Positions 33,406 to 44,300 of a stretch of 64,000 nt of DNA are shown one piece after another. The stretch's first letter is position 1; every line of letters starts with the position of its first letter. The DNA is from Mercurialis annua (lineage: Eukaryota > Streptophyta > Magnoliopsida > Malpighiales > Euphorbiaceae). A program made the translations under genes and the position numbers. A model generated the notes under the pieces. The model had not been told where the DNA came from. It saw only the letters and a program-made list of their open reading frames with translations, and did no database searches. The stretch is from the NCBI RefSeq assembly GCF_937616625.2, contig NC_065577.1, forward strand, positions 5,435,001 to 5,499,000, read 5' to 3'.

Positions 33406-34474
33406 GGCTAATCACCTTAAAAACTACCGACCTTTCATTTTTTTTTCAATAACACCTTGACCTTGCAATTTCGTCAATTGCACCCTATTTCGTATTTTTA
33501 CGTTTTAATAGCACCCTAATTAAAAAAAATAGATGATTTTACTATTATAAGGATTACATTTTATAAAACAAACAAATTTAAGGGTCATTTTATACTTTTT
33601 TTTACTTGGACAAATTCTAATAAGTTCCTTAACTTAAAAAACTTTCAAATAAATCCTAAATAAAAAAATTAATTAAATACATATATAATTAATTATTTAA
33701 TTCAAAATTATATAAATATTTAAAACGAAATCCGCCATCCCCGCCGGCTGCCGGCCGCCACCCACCGCTCTCCGGTCTCTACCGGAGACGAGCTGGGCGT
33801 CTTCCATGGAAGACCAGATCTGCTGGTCTTCAATGGAAGACCAGCAGATCTGGTCTTTCTTGGGGAAGACCAGATCGTCTTCCCCATGGAAGACGATATT
33901 TGTTCGTCTTCCATGGGGAAGACGAGCTGGTCTTCCCCATGGAAGACCAGCGAATCTGTTGCTGGTCTTCCATGGGGAAGACCAGTCGTCTTCCCCATGG
34001 AAGACGAGATCTGCTCGTCTTCCATGGGGAAGACGAGCTGGTCTTCCCCATGGAAGACCTGCAGATCTGCTGGTCTTGCATGGGGGAGATCAGCAGATCT
34101 GGTCTTCCCCATGCAAGACCGGTGCTCGTCTTCCATGGAAGACCGGTGACGGAGTTTAAACGGACGGGGTGACAGAAAACGGCGACAGGTCCGAAGGGAG
34201 GCGGTGATTTTTTATTTAATTTATTTATTTATATATTTTTTGTTATAGAGAAGAGGGTTTATATGTATAATTTAAAACATCATTTCACATTTAGAGTTTT
34301 TTAAAAATATGAAGAATTTGTTTTGAACTTTATCCAAACGAAAAGAGTTCAATTTAATACTTTAGGGTGCTATTGAAATATAAAAACACAAAATAGGGTG
34401 CAATTGACGAAATTGTAAGGTCAGGGTGTTATTGAAAAAAAATGAAAGGTCGATAGTTTTTGAGGTGATTAGCC
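33406..34474. mobile_element. Mutator-like MITE, 1.07 kb, with TSD TAATTTTTA
   Basis: Long inverted ends, GGCTAATCACCTTAAAAACT on the left and its imperfect complement on the right. They share TTGCACCCTA, AATTTCGTCAATTGCACC and related blocks over about 100 bp. Perfect 9-bp target duplications lie at 33397-33405 and 34475-34483. The core (33785-34150) is a GAAGACC word array. There is no transposase. Confidence 0.9.
33785..34150. repeat. GGTCTTCC/GGAAGACC palindrome array
   Basis: CTTCCCCATGGAAGACCAG, CAGATCTGCTGGTCTTCC and CGTCTTCCATGGGGAAGACG alternate about a dozen times, each around a CCATGG or AGATCT centre. Overlapping open frames on both strands are artefacts of this symmetry. Confidence 0.85.
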
Positions 34475-34928
34475 TAATTTTTATGATAACATTATCACTG
34501 TAATGTCATAACCTTGTTATAATATTTTATAACTTTTTTAAAAAAATTATATAATTCATTTTTTATATAGTTTTCAGTTACATAATAAATTCTAGAGGGT
34601 TTTCAAGAGGAGCTTCTTGAATTCAAGAGGTTTTTCAAGAGGAGTTTTTGCTTTTGGTATTAGCTCTAGCTATGTTTTTATAGCTGAATTAAGAGATGCA
34701 ATGTTTGCAATTATAGTGGCTTGGTAAAAAGGTTGGTTTAACCTTTGGCTAGAATCGAACTCCTTATATTTTGCCAATGCCCTTCGTTACAAGACAAAAA
34801 TATTTCCTTAGCATTTGATGAATTAATGGTTTGAATGTCTTCATTTCATTTTTAAGAAGAATTTTTGGTTTCTCATATTTATCGGAAAGGTAACTCGATG
34901 GCGGATTTTTTTAATACAATTTTAATTT

Positions 34929-35231
34929 GGCTTAAATGCATCAAAATTCAGCAAATTTCGCATGTTTTTAATATTTAACATGAACTTTTAATTTTGGCAT
35001 ATTTAACATGAACTTTCCAATTTCGCAATTATGTATCACGTTTGCGTTTTTTTATTCAAAACGGTGTCTATTTATATCCAAAACGGTGTTGGTGTCATTA
35101 TTACAAATTTAAAAATTTATGTATTTATATGTCAAAATTAAAAGTTCATGTATTTATATGTCAAAATTAAAAGTTCATATTAAACACTGAAAATACGCGA
35201 AAGTTGATGAATTTTTTTATGGATTTAAGCC
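34929..35231. mobile_element. TIR element, 303 bp, 9-bp flanks
   Basis: Inverted ends begin GGCTTAAATGCATCAAAATTC (left) and GGCTTAAATCCATAAAAAAAT (complement of right). Flanks TTTTAATTT and TTTAAATTT differ at one base. An inner direct repeat, GTATTTATATGTCAAAATTA, occurs twice. Confidence 0.7.
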
Positions 35232-35525
35232 TTTAAATTTTGCGTAGCTTCCACAACAACAGCAATCACTTTCAACTCTCATACCATTAATTATTATAGA
35301 ATTTATACAAGAGTACAATTTAATCAATTGTACATATAGTACATATTTAATTTCATGGTCTTCTCATTTTAATTCATGACATAAAATTTAAATTTTGGCT
35401 TTGGATACAGCCATTTATTTATTTCTATTTTTTTTACCGGACAGCCATTTATTCGACAACTATAAATATAAGGCTATAATTTATTATAGGCAAATCATGC
35501 CTTCCATAAAACACATTACATCCAG

Positions 35526-38500
35526 CTACTGCTTCTCAAAGAGCTTAACGTGAAGATCCTTTCCAAGTTCCAATAATGGAAATTGAACAACTTTTCCTTC
35601 CTTGATTTGAGTCCACCTACAAGAATTGGACAACATATAAAACTCCATGTTAAAATGGTGGTAATTTAATGTATCTCAAAAAAAAAAGTCATTTATTAAA
35701 AACCCTATAAAATCTATAAAATAATTAGATGAATTTTAGATAAACTATTACATATTAGTATATCTATTTATTTTCAATGAGATTAAGAAAATATAAATTA
35801 AATTCGATTTAAAAAATATTTAACATGTTTTAGTTTGATTTGATTTTAAAATTGTAAAAATTAAATATATTTATAGTATGGTTTCATTTTAAATTCAAAA
35901 ATATTTAAACTTAAAAACAAGTAAAAACATATGAAAATTTACATTTTGTATGAAATCAAAATAAATTACATTTTTTAGATATTTGAGCGAAGGTGTACAA
36001 AAATCTTTTTATAGTTTTTATTATTCTTTTTCATTTTCCATCACATAGGAAAATCCTTTTCGCTTCACTTAGCATTATTCTCCTCTTGGAGTATTCTAGT
36101 GATAGCTAGGCTGTATCTGAGATTGTCCCTCCGCCCGTAGATTGTAATATCCCGTGTTTTTCCGTCATGGTTTTGTTGTGTTTCCGACTTAATTTTGGAT
36201 TGTCAATGGTGGACTTACCAAGTGTGACGCTATGTTTGGGGTTTGAGTTGTATCTAGTATGTGTCATGTGTGTCTTGTGAGTTTTTGATGGCGATTTGAT
36301 TTGTATTCAGTTTATAATCAATGATTTATTCGTGTACATTCTGAATTTGACATGTTTTGAGAAAACATTCATATGTCCCAATTTAACCGTTGGATCGGGC
36401 TCATTTTTGGATATGTTGTGCCCAAGAAAAGGTTGACCGTTGGATCAAAATTTGAGGTGCATTGGACGGCGCGATGGGCCATCGCGCCTCGCAACGCCCT
36501 CCTACGATTTCTACGTCTAGTGAAGGCGCGATGGGACGAACGCGCCTCCCATCGCGCCTCTCATCGCGCCTCCCATCGCGCCTCACCTATAATTTTATGT
36601 CGGGGCCAATAAATAGACCCCTTATTCGACCCATATCAGCCCTCACTCATTTTATAAACCCTAGAAACTTAAAAACAATCTAAAATACTAATTCACTTGG
36701 TATCTCTCACGTCCTTTGCTTCGGTAAGCGATTCTAACACTCTGTTCTTTGTATAATCAATTTCTTATTGCGTATATCGATTGTTAGTTGATTAAATCCC
36801 TTTTTCCAGCATGTTGTGGGTGTTGATTCACTGTTTTCATTAGGTTCATTCGCTGATCTTGTTTCTTAACGGTATGTGTTGATATCCCTTGAATTTCTGA
36901 GTATGGATTCATGTGTTAGTTTTTATTATTTTTTTTCATTTTCCATCACATGGAAAATCCTTTTCGCTTCACTTAGCATTATTCTCCTATAGGAGTATTC
37001 TAGTGATAGCTAGGATGTATCTGAGATTGTTCCTCGGCCCGTAGATCCTAACACACGGTTAAATTCTACCTCTTCTAGAATGGTATCTCACTATTGGCTC
37101 GGATCCCTTTAAAAGGAGCCTTCTTCGTTTTCCACCTAAGCAGTGCAAGAAAGGCTCAAAGCCAATCTCAAGGAACAATGAAGCTTCCTTGTGCTTCAAG
37201 ACCTTATATAGAAGTAATAGAGAATGTGCTAAGAAGTTGCAACTGCGGCAGTTAAGAAGTTACACCTTCCAAATAAGAACTAGAGAATCATATATTTGAA
37301 AATTTCCCTTCAATCAAATTTTTATTTGATTTTACACGAATAGTTGGAGATAATTCTTTTAAGAAAAAATGGATTATGAAAGTGTGTGATTCGGTCGATG
37401 GGATTTGGTATGATACTTTTGAAATCGATGAGATTGATATACAAAAACGGCTTCTTAGAACACATTGATTTAACCCCATAAGCGGAACAATCACCCCATA
37501 ATATGTTGCCGCTAGAAGAGGACTCAGACCTAGCTAAAACAAGAACGTAGCTATGCGGGTGGATGTGTTTTCTTTTTCATTTCAAGAATGTTTACAGGGA
37601 GACTCCCCCACGGTTCTATTAGGTTCTTGAAAAAGAGGTTAATATAACTTTTTCATTTTTTCTTTTTATTCTTCCCGCAATAACAGATAGAAGAGCGAAA
37701 GTAGAGCAGCATATAGTGCGAGTCTAAACGTCCTTTTTCAATTATAGATGAACTAAGGCTAGTAGGAATAATCCCATACCTAAGAGAGTAGCATATTGGC
37801 TTGAACTGCTTTGACTTACTTTAGTTGCAGCCCCTTTACTTGCATATTTGCAATTATTGCCATAAAAATATAGCCTCTATCTCGTCGCATGTGAGGGAAA
37901 CATTGATTCATCATCGCCCTTGTGGGTAACACCATATCCACAAGATGAGACTTGACCCCTTAATAAACAAGTCTTCAAACTGTCTGTTTGAAAAAGATAA
38001 ATGAAATCGAGTACCAAATACGCTCGAGAGTTGTCGTAGGCGACCTTGACACTTGCTAACGAGCAGGCGGGACAAGACTGATTTGAAAAGACGCTCTACT
38101 TGAAAAGTAATGTCTTGGTCAAATAGTCTTTATCTGCTGTTAATCATTGGGCTATAGTGAAATGGTCACATTCCCACTCCAATTTCTATTAGGTAATCTA
38201 GTATTCTTATGCATGAAGATAATCAATTCAATCGTTGTGGTCGGACTCTATTATGGATTTTGACCACATTCTCCGTAAGGCCATCTAATCTTTTCTTTCA
38301 CAACAATCAAACTCTCGTCGAGACATAATAAAGGGATACATGTGAGTACAAAGGCGTGAAATAGCTATTTAGAGATAGTTTTAAGCGAATGTGCATTCTC
38401 CCCCTTTTTAAGAGGTTTAGAGGTTATTCACTAGGCATTTGAGGAGGTAGTCATTCACTCATCTTTCAATTCTGAGGTGGAGGATTGGAAATCTTTAGGA

Positions 38501-41307
38501 GATCATAGCAGGCAAAAGGAAGTAAAATAGCTAAATCTAAAGTGAAGCCCTCGATCAGCAGTTGAATCGGTTAATATAGAATATGTGCGGTATGCGATCT
38601 TTAATAGTCGCGCATAAGCCTTCCAAAAAGGGATGGAGGCGTGCAAAAGTTTTTTCGGGTTGGAGTAACCAATATATATACATGACCAGTAAAAAATAGT
38701 TTAATTGATATTTTTATTTTATAAAAATTTATGAAGATTTTATCCATGTGACTATTTATTAACTTAAATAAGAATTTATCATTTTTATGATAATTGTAAG
38801 AAAAAAATTATCTTAATAAATTATTTTCTAATTGTGTAGCTCATGCTTTCTAACAAATAAAACAAATTAAAGACATAAACGTACTTATATTTGGTGACTA
38901 AAACATGGAGGAATAATGTCATTGTAACTCTAGTGTAGTCAGCTCCAACACATTGTCTCATTCCTCCTCCTCCGAAAGGTGTGAAATTCTTAGATATTGT
39001 TAAAGAATCGAACTCCTGCATTAATTACTCAAAATCAGATACTTCATATACATGCATTAAAATATTTTAATTATTAAATATTAAATTATTTTCATTCCTT
39101 TTAAAATTTAATATTAATTGTACAAAGTGATAATAAAATTATGAAAATAATATTTATTTGGTCAAATTTAATTAAAATATGTATTACTGTATTCTTTAAT
39201 TAAGTATTATTTTTGAGAAAAATTAATTTACAAATAAATAATCATAGGATGATGCCCTAAAATAATATTTATATGTGCAAGTTCAATAGTCAAGGGAATT
39301 ATATGTTCGATTTTAGGAAAGTTTTAGGCGTTCATATTGTAGATGTGAATTTTTTACCTTGAAATGCATCGCCAAATCTTTATAAAAAAAAATAGGCAAT
39401 TGTCCACTCTTAATTTTTTTTTTTTGAAAAAAAGTTTATTGTCAAAATGCTAAAACAATTCGAGCAAGATCTAGTTAGACATTTCAAAAAAAAAAATAGC
39501 ATATATTACATTAATCTTTAGATTTCAGTTATAGCTATTTATCTAAGTTTATTCATCAGAAAAGCCAAACTATTTTGAATATTTTCAATTCTAATCAAAT
39601 TTGTTGGCTAACTTGATTAACAATATTGATCGGACTTTGTAAAAAATGACTGTATATCAAACCCTAATGTGAAGCAAAGCCTAATTAAGGGTGAAAAACA
39701 ATTATAATTTCTTTTTGGTGGGATTAGTAGTAACTCACCTTCCATCGAGCAGGATTAAACACGAGAGGATCCTTATATACTTCAGGATTCATATGGCGCT
39801 CGAAAACAACTGCCATTATACTCCAACCAGCAGGAATAGTATATCCTATATATAACAAAAATAATTATAAATAATTATGTTGAATATTATATACATATAT
39901 AATTATTTTATACAAAATCGACGAGAGAAAGTTAACTATTATTGAAAAATACCTTTGTATTGAATATCTTTTATTGCTTTTCTCAATAATCCAGGTAAAG
40001 TATTGAAAAATCGAAGTGTTTCATTGACAACCTATAAATAACATAAACTATCAAAGATGTGAAATTTGAAATATATTATTGCGGGTAAAATTAAATAATT
40101 GTTTTATTTAAAATATTTAATATATGTAATATTTTTTTTACTTTTTTCTTAAAGTTAGTTTATTATGAAATTTTAATTAATTGATATAGTATTTAAAATT
40201 ATGGATATAAATTGCACTATAAATACAATAGTTTAACTAATTTAAATAATATAGTATATAACTTAATATAATTAAAATAAAATATAGGAGATACAATACC
40301 TTTAAGCAGAATATAAAAACTAAATATAATTGAAGTACATTTATTGATTAAATTTTAAATAAATATTTATATTCAATTGCATATAAACTTTAATAATAAA
40401 TTAAACTTTTTCAAATTATATAACCGTGCGAATTTTTAAATTCTATAAGTTTCAACTTTAATTAGTTTAACTTAAAATTAATTTTTTAAATTAGTTTTAC
40501 TTTATAAACTATAAACATTATTTATATAATGAACTCATCAAATCCATAACTTATAAATATCAATGAAAAAATTCAAATTTCATAATCATAATAAATTTTA
40601 CAATTTTAAACTTTAATTATTTTTAACGAATTACTAATAAAATTAAAAAATCTTTTCATGTTTTCTAGCTTATATAAGTTTATAATAAAATCAATTTGAA
40701 ATCTAAGAAATTATAAGTTTTAATAAGCAACCACTGTAAGTTTCAATAAGTTTATAATAAAAAATATTTTCATGTTTTCTAGCTTATAAATTTCTATAAG
40801 TTTCAATTGTTTTTATTTTATAATAAAATCAATATTAATATAATTTAATTATAAAATCTAAGAAATTATATTTAACTACTTATAAATATTAGTAATATAT
40901 TAAAAATATTCAAATTTTATATCCTTGTAACTTTTTATTTTTTGAGGAAATGTCCTCGTAACTTTTAAAGTTTTACAAATTTATCTTTTTCATATTTTAT
41001 AAACATTGATAATATAGTAATGTGTAATTCAAATTATTGATAAAATTTATAAAATAATCTATATTTCAATTACTTATAAATATAAATAATATATTAAAAA
41101 ATTCATTTCTCATAACCATACAAATTTTTAATTAATAAGTTCCAATTTTTCATATTTCATAACTTATAATTTTTAATAATATATTACAATTTTCCAAATT
41201 TACAATTTAAAAATAAATAAATAAATAAATATTTTAAAAAACCAATCTGAATTTAAAAAAATGCCACTTGGAAATTCATAACTAGTCATAATAAATTAAT
41301 AACATGC

Positions 41308-41344
<37 letters not shown>

Positions 41345-44300
41345 GCATCAAAACTATGAAAGAGGAAAACAAAATAAATGACCTGCTGAGTATATATCAT
41401 TGATTTAAATTCTTCCCACTTGATTGGAGAGTCTGGACGTCTGTTTTGAAGAATGCTCTCATGTTCAGCCTATGCAAAAAATTTAATTCTTAGTTAATTA
41501 ACTAACCATAGTTAGTGGTTAATTAATGTCTTGCTATTCCAACCCCAATTAGACATGTTCATGGTTTGTACTGAAATTTATTTATGTGCAATACTAAACC
41601 GAATAAAAAAAATTATTTTATAATATTAAATTGATCGTATTAAATAATCTAAATCAATTTGATTTATGAATTATCAAAAACAAATTGATTTATGTACACC
41701 CTCTTAGTGTGAAGTTTGATTAGTAGCGGAATCAGAATTTCGATTCATGATGTGTAATTTTATCGTTAAGCTATTTTAGAAATAAGAATAATAAGGCAAC
41801 CAAAGTTGTTCAGCTATTTTTTTTCCCGATCCACACGACATATTGTTCGGCTATTAAAAAAATCAAATAATGTGTCGTTAAGCTATTTTTAATTTTTTTA
41901 AATTGAACGATTCATTTGGTCTAATTTTTTTTTTAAAATGATGAAAATGATAAAACCAAAAAAAAAATGGGATTATTATAGAAGAAATGAAAACATGAAA
42001 ACAATTTCTAATTTTATCCTTAAAAATCTAAAATGGATTGGTCTAATAGTACCAGAAAGTCAAAAAAACAATATTTTTAAAAATCTTTTCAAACATTGCA
42101 AAAGTTGTATTTTTTTTAAATTTAGTCAATTTGTAGAAAATTCATTTAATTTTCCAAAATCAATGTAATATTTTTTAAAATTAATTTATTTAAAACATGT
42201 GGCATTTTAGTTGTCGGTTTTTCTTCTTTTCAATTTTTTTTAAATTACACATTCAACTTCCACGTAGGTACAATCAAATCAATTTTAAAAATTTGTATAG
42301 ATCTCCGGTATATAGTCAAATTGAGATACATTTACAACTTTTTAAAGTTTATGATAAATTTTCAAAAAAAAATTAAATTTATGGTACCATTAAATCTAAA
42401 TACTTTAACACCATCCTTAATAGTTGCAGCGCCGCTGCAACTATTAAAGGGTTTTTGATATTTGGGTGCCTCATAGGCACCCAAATTTCCATTGTTGTGC
42501 CTCTTTTGGAATTAATTCCAAAAGAGTGCCTGGACCCACATGTTCCGCATTCTAAAAATGCGGAACATGTGGGGTTCCGCATTCCGAGAATGCGGAACAT
42601 GTGGGGTTCCGCATTCCGAGAATGCGGAACACCACTAATTTTGACCCAAATTAGTGGTGTTCCGCATTTTAGGAATGCGGAACCCCACATGTTCCGCATT
42701 TCTAGAATGCGGAACATGTGGGTCCAGGCACTCTTTCGAAATTATTTCCGAAAGAGGCACTGATCCGGAAATTTGGGTGCCTTTGAGGCACCCAAATATC
42801 AAAAACCCACTATTAAATTAATAGAGGCTGAACAAGCTAGGAGGCGGCAAAGAAAGACGGGTTCATTATTTCTTTCTATTTTGCCCGTGAGAAGGGTCAC
42901 TCTTCAACTCTAAAGAGTGAGGGTTTTTGATATTTGGGTGCCTCAAAGGCACCCAAATTTCCGGATAAGTGCCTCTTTCGGAAATAATTCCGAAAGAGTG
43001 CCTGGACCCACATGTTCCGCATTCTAGAAATGCGGAACATGTGGGGTTCCGCATTCTAGAAATGCGGAACATGTGGGGTTCCGCATTCCTAGAATGCGGA
43101 ACATGTGGGGTTCCGCATTCCTAGAATGCGGAACACCACTAATTTGGGTCAAAATTAGTGGTGTTCCGCATTCTAGGAATGCGGAACACCACATGTTCCG
43201 CATTTCTAGAATACGGAACATGTGGATTCAGGCACTCTTTTGGAATTAATTCCAAAAGAGGCACAACAATGGAAATTTGGGTGTCTATGAGGCACCCAAA
43301 TATCAAAAACCCAAAGAGTGACCCTTCTGTGTCTCTGGAAATTTAAATAGTAATTTTTTTCTGATAACTATTTTGGTAAAAAAAATATGAAAAAATTTAA
43401 GTAGTAATTTCCCATTCAACTTGTAAATAATAGGTAACCAATACATAAATTAGCTTTATGGGCATATCATCTATAAACTTGGTGATTATGATAAATTGAC
43501 TTTATTTTTAGTAAATAGTTTACAAGTTGAAGAAAAAAATTATCAATTCAGAGGATAATTAACTTATAAATTTGAGAGGGAAAATTGTTAAAATAAAATT
43601 AACTAATATTTGTCCATAATATTAATTTATATGTTAATTTTTTATTGTTTACAAGTTAAGTAAGTGAATTACTACTTCAAATGATATGAGAATATACATA
43701 CCATCAAGTCTTGCAACACTTGGGGGTGAGTTAAAAGGAACTTTAGCATTAAAGTTATTGTCAATGATATTGACTCCAAGCTAGCAAATAGAAAGGCAAA
43801 AAGAAGGTTAGCAATGAAATCATATGTGAAAATTTTGTCTTTCTCCATTTGCTTTAATGCTATATCCAAAAAATCTTCATTTCCATCCTCCCTTTCAACC
43901 AATGAGCTACGTCTCTCCATGATTTTTCTTCTTAAAATCTTCATTACTTTTTCTTTGGCCTGGAAAAAAATATAAATAGTTAACATAGAAAAAAATATAT
44001 AAATAATTTGTACTACATAAGAGGGTTAACGTACCGTCCAAAACTACTTGACATTTTTGACTATTTTTGTTTATGGTACCAAAGTTTTAAATCGTCAATT
44101 TTATCTTATTTTTCTTTTAAATGTAGCCATTTATTCAAATTAAAAATGCAAAAAAATTTAAATAGTACGTGAATAAAATCAATTTAGTCACAATTTATTA
44201 CGAAATAGTTAAAAATTCTAAATCAAATATTGCGCGATACTTTATATTTTAATTACCTTGAGAGATTTGTGGTATTTAGTACCAGGAATATTCAAAGGAA

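Noticed and set aside
33720..34172. Five overlapping frames rich in MED and WSS residues on both strands
   Set aside because: By-products of the GGAAGACC palindromes; no domain and no splice context.
42379..43346. Frames of 60-110 codons on both strands ([12 protein letters not shown])
   Set aside because: They read through the two foldback MITEs in a P450 intron.
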